Source: Fodinibacter sp963747405
GTDB lineage: Bacteria; Actinomycetota; Actinomycetes; Actinomycetales; Dermatophilaceae
Direction: 5' to 3'
DNA length: 64,000 bases
Assembly: GCA_963747405.1 (NCBI GenBank)
Contig: CAVVFG010000016.1
Coordinates: 124,001 to 188,000 of the forward strand
The notes beneath the pieces are model-generated. The model did not search any database. It saw nothing but the letters and a program-made list of their open reading frames with translations, and was not told the DNA's origin. Both the position numbers and the translations under genes were made by a program. Positions 1-8,495 of the stretch are shown piece by piece. The first letter of the stretch is position 1. Each line of letters opens with the position of its first letter.

Positions 1-171
1 GACGAACTCGTACGCGTTGTTGATGTAGGTCACCGACTGCTGCAGGTCGATGATGTAGATGCCGTTGCGCTCGGTCATGATGAAGCGCTTCATCTTCGGG
101 TTCCAGCGACGGGTCTGGTGCCCGAAGTGGACGCCGCTCTCGAGGAGCTGGCGCATGGTGACGACGGCCAT
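1..171 (-). CDS. rpsB: 30S ribosomal protein S2, N-terminal part
   Basis: Only the first 57 residues are in the window; the gene continues past the left edge. The translated start contains MRQLLESGVHFGHQTRRW and KRFIMTERNGIYIIDL, which are diagnostic for bacterial S2, a small-subunit protein. The ATG at 171 is preceded, 7 nt away, by a strong AAGGAG ribosome-binding site. No other gene lies between it and the divergent exporter at 503, so it is the first gene of its unit, normally followed by tsf. Identity is certain; its C-terminus cannot be judged. Confidence 0.97.
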   Translation of the reverse strand, partial: MAVVTMRQLLESGVHFGHQTRRWNPKMKRFIMTERNGIYIIDLQQSVTYINNAYEFV

Positions 172-356
172 CGTCGTTCTCCTTGCTGTGTGGTTGTCAG
201 TTCCGTCGGTGGCGCTCTCCTCCTGCTGGAGGGTCGTCATCCACCTGCCTGGTGCCCGGCCACACCCCGAACGGCCGCTTCCGAGGAGGCGATCCGCCAC
301 TGCCGTGGTGTGCCCTGCGCCGCCCCGAGGGGGTCGCAGAGAAGGACACGCGAATT

Positions 357-377
357 CGACCGGCCAGAGACCGGTCG
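357..377 (-). repeat. Hairpin at the start of the rpsB leader
   Basis: Perfect inverted repeat, CGACCGG (357-363) and CCGGTCG (371-377), separated by seven bases. It would fold at the very 5' end of the predicted rpsB leader RNA. It could protect the mRNA or form part of a regulatory leader; function unproven. Confidence 0.5.
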
Positions 378-384
378 TGGGGTC

Positions 385-414
385 AGTCTACGGAGGTGCG
401 GCCCCCCGTGCCTA
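385..414 (-). promoter_or_regulatory. Candidate rpsB promoter
   Basis: On the minus strand TAGACT (385-390) fits the actinobacterial TANNNT -10 element. TAGGCA (409-414), 18 nt upstream, agrees with TTGACA at four of six positions. The predicted start near 378 would leave a leader of roughly 200 nt before rpsB. Confidence 0.45.
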
Positions 415-502
415 ATCCGCCCGAACCCGCCCGGATGCCGCGCCCCGGAGCCGCGACACCCGGCTGAACCACGCGGCATCAAGCAGGTAGGTTCTCGACC
501 TC

Positions 503-1738
503 GTGGGCCGCATCCTCGACGTCGTCGCACCGCCCCGGATGGGGGTGGGTTTCCGCTGGCTGCTCGCATCGTCGTGGACCTCGAACCTGGGTGACGGGAT
601 CGGCCTGGCGGCCGGCCCGCTGCTCGTCGCCTCGCAGACCCGAAACCCTGTGCTCGTCGCGATGGCGGCACTGCTGCAGCGCCTGCCCTGGCTGTTGTTG
701 GGGCTGTGGGCCGGGGCGGTCGCCGACCGGGTCGACCGCCGGCTGCTGGTCGTGGTCGCCGACGGGCTGCGGGCGCTCGTCGTGGCGATGCTGTGCGTCA
801 CGATCGTCACCGGGTCGGTCGACGTGACCGTCGTCCTGGTCACCATGTTCCTCTTCGGGGTGGCCGAGGTCTTCGCCGACAGCGCGAGCGGCACGTTGCT
901 GCCGATGCTGGTGCCGCGGGCCGACCTGGGCGTGGGCAACGCCCGGCTGCAGGCGGGGTTCCTCACGACCAACCAGCTCGTCGGGCCGCCGGTGGGCGCC
1001 TTCCTCTTCGCCCTCGGCACGGTGTGGCCCTTCCTCGCCCAGGTGCTCTGCGTGGCGCTCGGCGCGCTGCTCGTCGCGCGGATCGCGACCCCGCCCGGGG
1101 TGCCCCGCGACCTGGCGGGCACCCACGTGCGCCGCGACATCACCGACGGCCTCCGGTGGATCCGGCGCAACCCCCCGGTGCGCACCCTGGCCCTGGTCAT
1201 CCTCGCGTTCAACGTCACCTGGGGAGCCGCGTGGTCGGTGCTGGTGCTCTGGTCGCAGGACGTGCTGGGGATGGGGCCGGTCGGCTACGGGCTGCTCACC
1301 ACGGCGGTGGCCGTCGGCGGGCTGGTCAGCACCGGCTCGTACGACGTGATCGAGCGCCGGGTGCCGCTGGCCACGGTGATGCGGCTCTGCCTGCTGCTCG
1401 AGGTGCTGACCCACCTCGCGCTGGCGCTGACCCGCACGGGGTGCGTGGCCTTCGCGATCATGGTCGTCTTCGGGGCCTACGCGTTCGTGTGGGGCACGGT
1501 GTCGCAGACCGTGCGGATGCGCGCCGTGCCGATGGAGTTCCAGGGGCGGGTCGGGTCGGTCTACGTCGTCGGGCTGTTCCTCGGGCTGGTCATCGGCCAG
1601 GGGCTCGGCGGCGTCATCGCCGAGCGGTGGGGGCTCACCGCGCCGTTCTGGTTCGCGTTCGTGGGGTCGGGGGTCACGCTGGCGGTCGTCTGGCGGCAGC
1701 TGGCCGCGATCGCGCACGTCGGCGAGCCGGCCGGGTAG
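503..1738 (+). CDS. Major facilitator superfamily exporter
   Basis: A 411-residue, very hydrophobic protein with about twelve predicted membrane spans. The loop after the second span carries the MFS A-motif-like GAVADRVDRR (residues 71-80). Overall it resembles the EntS/MFS_3 group of proton-driven exporters; the substrate cannot be read from sequence. The GTG start at 503 gives an N-terminus that leads directly into the first span (FRWLLASSWTSNLGDGI). It is a lone plus-strand gene, divergent from rpsB, with TAGGTT nine bases before the start and no obvious Shine-Dalgarno sequence. Confidence 0.85.
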   Translation: MGRILDVVAPPRMGVGFRWLLASSWTSNLGDGIGLAAGPLLVASQTRNPVLVAMAALLQRLPWLLLGLWAGAVADRVDRRLLVVVADGLRALVVAMLCVTIVTGSVDVTVVLVTMFLFGVAEVFADSASGTLLPMLVPRADLGVGNARLQAGFLTTNQLVGPPVGAFLFALGTVWPFLAQVLCVALGALLVARIATPPGVPRDLAGTHVRRDITDGLRWIRRNPPVRTLALVILAFNVTWGAAWSVLVLWSQDVLGMGPVGYGLLTTAVAVGGLVSTGSYDVIERRVPLATVMRLCLLLEVLTHLALALTRTGCVAFAIMVVFGAYAFVWGTVSQTVRMRAVPMEFQGRVGSVYVVGLFLGLVIGQGLGGVIAERWGLTAPFWFAFVGSGVTLAVVWRQLAAIAHVGEPAG

Positions 1739-1778
1739 CCGCCGTACGGCATCCGGGCTGCGGGCGGGTCCACCGCAA

Positions 1779-1784
1779 TAGCCT
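1779..1784 (+). promoter_or_regulatory. -10 element, leaderless start of aminotransferase
   Basis: TAGCCT ends exactly 6 nt before the ATG at 1791, so transcription would begin at or next to the start codon. There is no Shine-Dalgarno sequence. This is one of ten such arrangements in the window. Confidence 0.55.
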
Positions 1785-1790
1785 GCGGGC

Positions 1791-2975
1791 ATGACCTCCT
1801 CCCCCACTCCCGCACGGCGTCCACCGGGGCTTCGCGCCCTCGAGCCCTTCGGCACGACGATCTTCGCCACCATGTCGGCGCTGGCCGCGCAGCACGACGC
1901 GATCAACCTCGGCCAGGGGTTCCCCGACACCGACGGGCCGCAGGAGGTGCTCGAGACCGCGGTGGCGGCCATCCGAGGCGGGCGCAACCAGTACCCGCCG
2001 GGCTCCGGCGTGCCCGAGCTGCTCGATGCGATCGCCGTGCACCAGAAGCGGTTCTACGGCATCGAGGTCGACCCGAGCAGCGAGGTGCTCGTGACGGTGG
2101 GGGCCACCGAGGCGATCGCGACCACGGTGCTGGCGCTGGTCCAGCCCGGTGACGAGGTGGTGACCTTCGAGCCCTACTACGACTCATACGCCGCGACCAT
2201 CGCGCTCGCCGGTGGGGTGCGCCGGACGTCGGTGCTGCGCTTCCCGGACTTCGCGGTCGACGAGGCGTCGCTGCGGGAGGCGTTCTCGTCGCGCACGCGC
2301 CTGGTGCTGCTCAACACCCCGCACAACCCGACCGGCAAGGTGTTCACCCGGGCCGAGCTCGACCTGGTGTGCGAGCTGGCCCGCGAGCACGACGCGTGGG
2401 TGGTGACCGACGAGGTGTACGAGCACCTGGTGTTCGACGGCGCCGAGCACGTGCCGGTCGCGACGCTCCCGGGGATGCGCGAGCGCACGCTCACCATCTC
2501 GTCGGCGGGGAAGACGTTCTCGACCACCGGGTGGAAGGTCGGCTGGGTGTCGGGGCCGGCCGAGGCGGTGTCCGCCGTGCGGGCGGTGAAGCAGTTCATC
2601 ACCTACGTCGGCTCGGGTCCGTTCCAGCCGGCGGTCGCTGCGGGGCTCGGGCTGCCGGATGCCGTGTACGCCGGGTTCGCGTCGTCGCTGGAGGCCAAGC
2701 GCGACCGGCTCGTCGACGGGCTCGGGCGCGCGGGGATGACGGTGGCGGTTCCGCAGGGCACCTACTTCGTCGTCGCGGATGCCGCTCCGCTGGGTGCCGT
2801 CGACGCGCTCGCCTTCTGCCTCGAGCTGCCCGCCCGGGCCGGTGTGGTCGGCGTTCCGGTCTCGGTGTTCCACGACGACGTGGATGCCGCGAGCACGCTG
2901 GTGCGATTCGCGTTCTGCAAGGGCGACGAGGTGCTCGACGAGGCATGCCGACGGCTGGCGGCGTTGCGGGTCTGA
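1791..2975 (+). CDS. dapC: Aminotransferase class I, DapC-like
   Basis: A 394-residue fold-type I pyridoxal phosphate enzyme. Visible landmarks are NLGQGFPDTDGP (39-50), the substrate and cofactor loop NTPHNPTG (175-182), TDEVYEHL (206-213; Asp207 would contact the pyridine nitrogen) and SSAGKTFSTTGWK with the Schiff-base lysine at Lys241. It closely matches the actinobacterial protein assigned as N-succinyldiaminopimelate aminotransferase (mycobacterial Rv0858c), which makes the lysine/peptidoglycan precursor; that match is from memory. Related enzymes act on kynurenine or methionine, so exact substrate is less sure than the family. It is monocistronic. Confidence 0.85.
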   Translation: MTSSPTPARRPPGLRALEPFGTTIFATMSALAAQHDAINLGQGFPDTDGPQEVLETAVAAIRGGRNQYPPGSGVPELLDAIAVHQKRFYGIEVDPSSEVLVTVGATEAIATTVLALVQPGDEVVTFEPYYDSYAATIALAGGVRRTSVLRFPDFAVDEASLREAFSSRTRLVLLNTPHNPTGKVFTRAELDLVCELAREHDAWVVTDEVYEHLVFDGAEHVPVATLPGMRERTLTISSAGKTFSTTGWKVGWVSGPAEAVSAVRAVKQFITYVGSGPFQPAVAAGLGLPDAVYAGFASSLEAKRDRLVDGLGRAGMTVAVPQGTYFVVADAAPLGAVDALAFCLELPARAGVVGVPVSVFHDDVDAASTLVRFAFCKGDEVLDEACRRLAALRV

Positions 2976-3118
2976 CGCCGGCGACCGGTCGGTGCGGCCG
3001 GTGGCGGCCCGCTGCCACCCGTGGGCGTCGTCCACAGGGGCGGGCCCTGCCCCGGGGCCCGTCCACAGGTTCGGTCCGCCCCTGGTCTGCGTGGTGCGGC
3101 CGCCGGGACGCTGGACAC

Positions 3119-3862
3119 ATGGTCCGAACCTCGCTGTCCACGCTGGTCGTCGCGTCGGCCGCCGTCCTGCTGGCCACCTCGGTGACGCCGTCGGGGCGCG
3201 GGTCCCGGCCGCCACCGGCCGTGCTGGGCGGCGTCGTGGCAACCGGCGTAGGGGTGTCCGGCATCGGGTCGGCCGAGGCGACCGGTTCGACGGGTTCGGG
3301 TGGTTCGGGTCGTTCGCGACCTGCCGGTCCCGCGGGGCTCGACCAGCCCGCCGGTGGCGCTCTCGGCGCTGGTTCCACCAGCGCGCCCCGCGGACCGGTG
3401 GGTGGTGCTGCCCGCCCGACAGCCGCCGTGTCGCCGGCCCGGAAACGGTGGCGGTGGCCGGTGCAGCCGAGGCCACCGGTGGCCCGTCCCTTCCGGGCAC
3501 CGCAGACCGCCTACGGCGCCGGCCACCGGGGGCTCGACCTCGCGGTGGGCAGCGGCGCTTCGGTGCTCGCGGTGGAGGGCGGGGTGGTCACCCATGCCGG
3601 TCCCGTCGCCGGACGAGGCACCGTCACGGTGGCGCACGCAGGTGGCCTCAGCAGCACCTACGAGCCGGTCGACCCGACCGTGGGGGTCGGCGCGGTCGTG
3701 GTCACCGGGCAGGCGGTCGGGTCAGTGCGGGTCGGGCCCGGTCCGGCGCACTGCGGCGCGCGCGCCTGCCTGCACCTGGGTGCGCGGCGAGGCACGTCCT
3801 ACCTCGACCCGCTCCCGCTGCTGGCCGGCGGCCGGGTGGCCCTGCTCCCCCTGGGTGGCTGA
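3119..3862 (+). CDS. Exported M23-fold protein, probably inactive peptidase
   Basis: A 247-residue protein with a hydrophobic N-terminal export segment (about residues 7-23), a long Gly/Ala/Pro/Ser-rich linker, and a C-terminal LytM/M23 fold from about residue 115. The zinc ligands His136 and Asp140 (GHRGLD) and His219 (CLHLG) are present. However, the loop normally carrying YxH reads LSSTYEPV (177-184), and the first His of the usual HxH is Cys217. Both catalytic histidines are therefore missing. ATG at 3119 is chosen because it opens a proper signal segment; the upstream open frame is a shadow. M23 genes at this place beside rpsB and xerC are common in actinobacteria. It probably binds or organises peptidoglycan instead of cutting it. 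Confidence 0.8.
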   Translation: MVRTSLSTLVVASAAVLLATSVTPSGRGSRPPPAVLGGVVATGVGVSGIGSAEATGSTGSGGSGRSRPAGPAGLDQPAGGALGAGSTSAPRGPVGGAARPTAAVSPARKRWRWPVQPRPPVARPFRAPQTAYGAGHRGLDLAVGSGASVLAVEGGVVTHAGPVAGRGTVTVAHAGGLSSTYEPVDPTVGVGAVVVTGQAVGSVRVGPGPAHCGARACLHLGARRGTSYLDPLPLLAGGRVALLPLGG

Positions 3863-3895
3863 CGCTCCGGGCGCATCGCGGCACCCCTGCGCTGG

Positions 3896-3912
3896 CCGGG
3901 CTTCAGGCCCGG
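3896..3912. terminator. Short hairpin between convergent genes
   Basis: CCGGGC (3896-3901) and GCCCGG (3907-3912) form a perfect 6-bp stem with a five-base loop. It sits at the tail-to-tail junction of the M23 gene and xerC and covers the xerC stop codon. It could stop transcription in both directions, but there is no T tract. Confidence 0.35.
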
Positions 3913-4814
3913 GGGTGGGCCTGCGCGAACGACTGCCGGAGCCGGTCGACGGACACGTGGGTGTAGATCTGCGTGGTCGCCAGCGAGGCGTGGCCGAGCA
4001 GCTCCTGCACCATCCGCAGGTCTGCCCCCCCCTCGAGCAGGTGTGTCGCCGCGCTGTGCCGCAGACCGTGCGGCCCGAGGTCCGGGGCGTCGGCCACGTG
4101 CTGGAGCAGCCGGTGCACGACGGCGCGGATCTGGCGCTGGTCGGCCCGGCGCCCGCGCCGCCCGAGCAGCAGGGCCGGGCCGCTCTGCGCCGTGGCCAGC
4201 TTCGGCCGCCCGTCCTCGAGCCACGTGATCACCGCTCGCCGGGCCGGCGCCCCGAACGGGACCCGCCGCTCCTTGTCGCCCTTGCCGACCACCCGCAGCA
4301 CGTCGGCGGCCAGGTCGAGGTCGTCTACGTCGAGACCGACGAGCTCGCCGACCCGCACCCCCGTGGCATAGAGCAGCTCCAGGGCCGCCCGGTCGCGATG
4401 GTGCACCGGGTCGTCGTCGTCGGCGGCCACCGCCGCCACGTCGAGCAGGGCGGCAGCCGAGCGCTGGGCGAGCACCGGCGGCAGGGTGCGATGGCGGCTG
4501 GGCGCGCTGAGCCGCAGGGAGGGGTCCGAGGGGATCCGACCGGTGCGCTCGAGCCAGCCGAAGAAGGTGCGCAGCGACGCCGACGTGCGGGCGATCGTCG
4601 CCCGAGCGGCTCCACGGCGCGAGAGCACCCCGAGCCAGGCCCGCAGGTCGGCGAGCGTGACCGAGCCCAAAGCCTCGTCGTCGTCGGCTCCGACCTCGTC
4701 GAGGAACACCCGCACGTCGTGCAGGTAGGCGCGCACGGTGTGCGGCGACCTGCCCCGTTCGGAACGCAGGTGGCGCTCGAAGGCAGGCAGCGCGTCAGAA
4801 GTGCCGCCGGTCAT
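3903..4814 (-). CDS. xerC: Tyrosine recombinase XerC
   Basis: A 303-residue site-specific recombinase with an N-terminal SAM-like DNA-binding domain (about 8-95) and a C-terminal catalytic domain. All six catalytic residues are in place with XerC/XerD spacing: Arg154 (TGVRVGEL), Lys178 (GKGDKER), His249 and Arg252 (HGLRH), His275 (LLGHAS) and the nucleophile Tyr284 (IYTHV). With XerD it resolves chromosome dimers at dif. Its position near rpsB and 52 nt downstream of dprA is the conserved actinobacterial location, so it is a housekeeping enzyme and not an integrase of a mobile element. Confidence 0.95.
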   Translation of the reverse strand: MTGGTSDALPAFERHLRSERGRSPHTVRAYLHDVRVFLDEVGADDDEALGSVTLADLRAWLGVLSRRGAARATIARTSASLRTFFGWLERTGRIPSDPSLRLSAPSRHRTLPPVLAQRSAAALLDVAAVAADDDDPVHHRDRAALELLYATGVRVGELVGLDVDDLDLAADVLRVVGKGDKERRVPFGAPARRAVITWLEDGRPKLATAQSGPALLLGRRGRRADQRQIRAVVHRLLQHVADAPDLGPHGLRHSAATHLLEGGADLRMVQELLGHASLATTQIYTHVSVDRLRQSFAQAHPRA

Positions 4815-4866
4815 GGGCCCACGGTGTCACCACCAGTGGCCGGTGACGCACGACACGCCCGAGGGC

Positions 4867-6054
4867 TCACTCGGACGGCTCCACCACGCTCGACCGGGTC
4901 TTGCGCCACCGCCCCGCCTGCTTGGTGACCAGACCCTCGGCCTCGAGCACCGCGAGGATGCCGACCAGGCGGCGTGCCTCCACCCCGCCGGCGGAGGCCA
5001 GCCGGTCGAGCGTCGCACCTCCCCGAAGGGGCACCGCCGACCAGACCCGGTAGGCCTGCGGGTCGAGGTCGTCCCCGGGCGCTGACGGGCCGGTCGGCAC
5101 GTGGTCGGGAAGCAGGTCGTCGCCGATCCGGGCGGCCAGCTCGGCCACCTCCGCGGCGTCCGTGACCAGCACGGCATCGGTCTCCCTCAGCAGGGCGTGG
5201 CACCCCGCGGACGCCATGCTCGTGACCGGGCCGGGCACCGCACCGACCGGCAGGTGGTGATCACTCGCCGCCTTCGCCGTGGTGAGGGACCCCGAGCGCA
5301 GGTTGGCCTCGACCACGACAGTGGCTCGCGCCAGCGTCGCGATGATCCGGTTGCGGGCCAGGAAGCGAGACCGGTACGGCGCACAGCCGACCGGGACCTC
5401 GCTGACCACCGCCCCGCCCGTGACGACGATCTGCTCCAGCATCGCGCGGTGGGCGGTGGGGTAGGCACGGTCGGCACCACAGGCGAGCACCGCCACCGTC
5501 GGCCCGTCGGCAGCGAGGGTCGCCCGGTGGGCGGCCGAGTCGATGCCGTACGCGGCGCCGCTCACCACGGTGAAGCCGCGGGTGGCCAGGCCGTCGGCGA
5601 GGTCGGCCGCGACGCGCAGGCCGTACTCGGTGGCCGCCCGCGACCCGACGACGGCGACGCTGCGCTCGACGAGCTCGCCGAGGTCGGTATTGCCTCGTAC
5701 GAACAGGCAGTACGGGGGCAGGCGCAGACGGTCGAGGCCGGCCGGCCACTCCTGGTCACCGGGCACGACCACCCGCACCCCGGAGTGCTGAGCGGCACGA
5801 GCCATCGCGTCGAGGTCGAGCTCGGGCAGCCGGACGTGCCACCCGCTGCGTGACGCGAGCCGTCCAGCACGCAGCCGCACCAGCGCCTCGACCGCGCCGC
5901 CCTGCCCCAGCAGCCGGGTCAGCGCCGGGTCACCCGGCTCGGTGAGGAAGGCCCACGCGGCCCGGGCCCAGCGCTCGTCGAGCTCGAGCCTGCTGGTCGG
6001 GCGCCGCATGGCCCCGGAAGCGCCCACCGCCCCCCGACCACCGACGCTGCTCAT
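4867..6054 (-). CDS. dprA: DNA-processing protein DprA
   Basis: A 395-residue protein of the DprA/Smf family, which binds incoming single-stranded DNA and loads RecA during transformation. It has an N-terminal helical region, the Rossmann-like core with VVGSRAATEYG and SGAAYGIDSAAHRA, then FLARNRIIATLA and VVEANLRSGSLTTA, and a C-terminal winged-helix region (about 320-385). The ATG at 6054 overlaps the comM stop as ATGA, which supports this start over the internal ATG at 6009. It is the third gene of yraN-comM-dprA. The family is widely kept in actinobacteria not known to be naturally competent. Confidence 0.93.
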   Translation of the reverse strand: MSSVGGRGAVGASGAMRRPTSRLELDERWARAAWAFLTEPGDPALTRLLGQGGAVEALVRLRAGRLASRSGWHVRLPELDLDAMARAAQHSGVRVVVPGDQEWPAGLDRLRLPPYCLFVRGNTDLGELVERSVAVVGSRAATEYGLRVAADLADGLATRGFTVVSGAAYGIDSAAHRATLAADGPTVAVLACGADRAYPTAHRAMLEQIVVTGGAVVSEVPVGCAPYRSRFLARNRIIATLARATVVVEANLRSGSLTTAKAASDHHLPVGAVPGPVTSMASAGCHALLRETDAVLVTDAAEVAELAARIGDDLLPDHVPTGPSAPGDDLDPQAYRVWSAVPLRGGATLDRLASAGGVEARRLVGILAVLEAEGLVTKQAGRWRKTRSSVVEPSE

Positions 6055-7595
6055 GCCGCCACCAGCTCGCCGCTGCGCAGTGCCAGCCCGGTGGCCACCT
6101 CGTCGCGGCCCGGCACCTCGAGCCCGGCGAGGTCGGCGGCCGACCACGCGACCCGCAGCACCCGGTCGTAGCCGCGCAGGGTCAGCCGGCCCTGCTCGAG
6201 GCTGCGGTCGAGCACCGCCGTGGTCGACGGTGGCAGCCGGAACGGCGCCCGCCGCAGCACGTGCCCGGGAACCAGCCCGTTGGTGGGCCAGCCGTGCTCG
6301 GCCCACCGGGCGCCCTGCACCTCGCGTGCGGCCGAGACCCGGGCCGCGACCGTGGCGCTGGACTCCCCGGTCGCCTCGCCGAACGCGGCGCGGTGCACCG
6401 GCGGCACGTGCACCTGCAGGTCGACCCGGTCGAGCAGCGGACCGGACAGCCTCCCGGCGTACGCCCTGATCTCCATCGGCTTGCACGAGCAGTCGAGCCC
6501 CTTGCCGTACGAGCGGCCGCACGGGCACGGGTTGGCCGCGAGCACCAGCAGGAAGCGGGCCGGGTAACGCACCACCTGCCGCGCCCGGGCGATGACCACC
6601 TCCCCCGACTCGAGCGGCTGGCGGAGCGTCTGCAGCACCGAGCCCTTGAACTCGGGCGCCTCGTCGAGGAAGAGCACGCCGTGATGGGCTCGGGAGATGG
6701 CCCCGGGCAGCGCCACCCCGGACCCGCCTCCGGTCACCGACGCCATCGACGCGCTGTGGTGCGGCGCCACGAACGGTGGGGTGCGGTCGAGCTCGACGAC
6801 CTCTGCGACCTGACCGGTGAGCGAGCGGATGGCGTGCGTCTCGAGCGCCTGCTCCCGGCTGAGCGGGGGCAGCACCGTGACCAGCCGCTCGGCCAGCATC
6901 GTCTTGCCCACCCCCGGTGGCCCTGACATCAGCAGGTGGTGGCCACCGGTCGCAGCGAGCTCGAGGGCCAGCCGCGCCTCGGGCTGCCCGACGACGTCGG
7001 CGAGGTCGGGGCCGGGCCGCGACTCGACCACCCCCGCGACCGGCGTCGGCGCGGGCGGCAGGGGCGTACCGTGCTCGGCGGCGCGGTACCAGCCGACGAC
7101 GTCGCGCAGGCAGGCGGCACCGTGCACCGACACCCCGTCGACGAGCTGGGCCTCCCCGACGTTCTCGACCGGCACCACCACGTGCCGCGCCCCGGACCGC
7201 GCGGCCGCCAGCACCGCGGGCAGCACCCCGTGCACCCCTCGCACCCGCCCGTCGAGGGCCAGCTCGCCGAGGTGGACGACGTCGGCGGCGAGACCACGCG
7301 TGATGGCCCCGCCCGCCGACAGCACCGCGACGGCGATCGCCAGGTCGAAGCAGGCGCCCCGCTTCGGGATCGACGCCGGAGAGAGGTTGACGGTGACCCG
7401 GTTCGGCGACACGGCGACCCCGCTGTTCGCCGCCGCGGACCGCACCCGGTCGGGCGACTGGGCGCACGCGGCATCCGGCATGCCACCGACGGAGAAGTGC
7501 GGCAGCCCCTGCGAGATGTGGGCCTCGACGTCGACCACGGTGCCGTCGAGACCGGACAGTGCCACCGACTGGGTGCGCCCCAGGCCCGAGCTCAC
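6051..7595 (-). CDS. comM: ComM/YifB, Mg-chelatase-like AAA+ ATPase
   Basis: A 514-residue protein. An N-terminal Lon-protease-like fold (to about 170) is followed by the Mg-chelatase AAA+ module with Walker A GPPGVGKT (225-232), Walker B VLFLDEAPEF, and the cysteine cluster NPCPCGRSYGKGLDCSC typical of the family. ComM promotes branch migration during natural transformation in other bacteria. The GTG start at 7595 overlaps the yraN stop as GTGA, and its own stop overlaps the dprA start, so the three genes are translationally coupled. The first residues SSGLGRTQSVALSGLDG match the usual family start. Confidence 0.94.
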   Translation of the reverse strand: MSSGLGRTQSVALSGLDGTVVDVEAHISQGLPHFSVGGMPDAACAQSPDRVRSAAANSGVAVSPNRVTVNLSPASIPKRGACFDLAIAVAVLSAGGAITRGLAADVVHLGELALDGRVRGVHGVLPAVLAAARSGARHVVVPVENVGEAQLVDGVSVHGAACLRDVVGWYRAAEHGTPLPPAPTPVAGVVESRPGPDLADVVGQPEARLALELAATGGHHLLMSGPPGVGKTMLAERLVTVLPPLSREQALETHAIRSLTGQVAEVVELDRTPPFVAPHHSASMASVTGGGSGVALPGAISRAHHGVLFLDEAPEFKGSVLQTLRQPLESGEVVIARARQVVRYPARFLLVLAANPCPCGRSYGKGLDCSCKPMEIRAYAGRLSGPLLDRVDLQVHVPPVHRAAFGEATGESSATVAARVSAAREVQGARWAEHGWPTNGLVPGHVLRRAPFRLPPSTTAVLDRSLEQGRLTLRGYDRVLRVAWSAADLAGLEVPGRDEVATGLALRSGELVAA

Positions 7596-8029
7596 GACCC
7601 GACCCCGACGACGTGACGCAGCACCGCTGGCCTGCCGGGCGGGCACAGGATGCCCACCACGTCGACGCGAACCTGGGCCACCCGGCCACCGTCGCACTGG
7701 CCGGCGAGGTAGGCCGCCGCCAGCCGGCGCAGCCGCTTGGCCTTGGCGACGGTGACGGCCTCGACCGGCTCGCCGAAGCCCGAGGACCGGCGCGTCTTGA
7801 CCTCGCAGATCACCAGGCAGTCGCCGTCGAGCGCCACGACGTCGACCTCGCCGTGCTCGCAGCGCCAGTTGCGGTCGAGCACCTGCATGCCCTGCTCGCG
7901 CAGGTATCGGACGGCCAGCGCCTCGCCGTAGCGGCCCAGTGCGGCGGCGGGGCGCACGGTGGGCGCCCCAGCCCGCTGCCGGGCCGGTCGGCCCGGCGGT
8001 CTGCTCTCGGGAAGGTCGGTGCTCGTCAT
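7592..8029 (-). CDS. yraN: YraN family UPF0102 nuclease-like protein
   Basis: A 145-residue protein with the small endonuclease-like fold of UPF0102. Conserved features are LGRYGEALAVRYL, a Glu and Asp in CEHGEVDVVALD, and EVKTR; this E-D-EVK set is the restriction-endonuclease-type metal site. The biochemical role is not established for the family. The ATG at 8029 is preferred; an in-frame start lies 12 nt upstream. It heads the coupled cluster yraN-comM-dprA. Confidence 0.9.
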   Translation of the reverse strand: MTSTDLPESRPPGRPARQRAGAPTVRPAAALGRYGEALAVRYLREQGMQVLDRNWRCEHGEVDVVALDGDCLVICEVKTRRSSGFGEPVEAVTVAKAKRLRRLAAAYLAGQCDGGRVAQVRVDVVGILCPPGRPAVLRHVVGVGS

Positions 8030-8180
8030 GCCGAGAGCCAACCGCCCGGCATGCCCGGGTGACGATCCCCCACCCGGGCCCTGTGGACGACGCCCCGGAG
8101 CACCCAGCCTCTGTGGACACCGAGCCGTGCTCAGCGAAGGAGTTCAGCGGCCCGGGGCCGCCCGGGTCACGGCATCCGGC

Positions 8181-8495
8181 TCAGAAGTCGCCCTTGGGCA
8201 GCTCGAGCTCGCTCTTGGCCAGCTCCTCGACGTTGACGTCCTTGAAGGTGACCACCCGCACGGTCTTGGCGAACCGCGCCGGCCGGTAGATGTCCCACAC
8301 CCAGGCGTCGTGCATGGTGACGTCGAAGAAGACCTCACCGCCATCGGAGCGCACCTTGACGTCGACGCTGTTGCACAGGTAGAACCGCCGCTCGGTCTCG
8401 ACGACGTGGCTGAACAGCCCCACCACGTCGCGGTACTCTCGGTAGAGCGCCAGCTCCGCCTCGCTCTCGTACTTCTCGAGGTCCTCCGAGCTCAT
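8181..8495 (-). CDS. DUF2469 family protein
   Basis: A 104-residue acidic, soluble protein starting MSSEDLEKYESEAELALY and containing RRFYLCNSVDVKV and DAWVWDIYRPARF. It is the conserved small protein found next to rnhB across actinobacteria (mycobacterial Rv2901c position). Function is unknown. Its ATG overlaps the rnhB stop as ATGA, so it is translated together with RNase HII. There is no signal peptide or membrane span. About 150 bases without a gene separate it from yraN. Confidence 0.9.
   Translation of the reverse strand: MSSEDLEKYESEAELALYREYRDVVGLFSHVVETERRFYLCNSVDVKVRSDGGEVFFDVTMHDAWVWDIYRPARFAKTVRVVTFKDVNVEELAKSELELPKGDF

Larger units (their letters stand above)
172..502. other. 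rpsB leader and divergent promoter region
   Basis: No gene is supported in this 331-base gap. On the minus strand it holds a plausible promoter (385-414) that would give rpsB a leader of about 200 nt, unusually long for this genome, where many mRNAs look leaderless. A hairpin with 7-bp arms CGACCGG/CCGGTCG lies at 357-377, right at the predicted transcript start. Bacterial rpsB leaders often mediate autoregulation by S2; that role here is inference. On the plus strand a TAGGTT hexamer at 488-493 may drive the exporter at 503. Confidence 0.5.

Noticed and set aside
3903..4814. Tyrosine recombinase as a sign of an integrated element
   Set aside because: Its residues, length and syntenic position are those of housekeeping XerC; no attachment repeats or phage genes adjoin it.
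4867..8029. dprA-comM-yraN as evidence for natural competence
   Set aside because: These genes are kept widely in actinobacteria without known competence, and no comEA, comEC or pilus genes are in the window.
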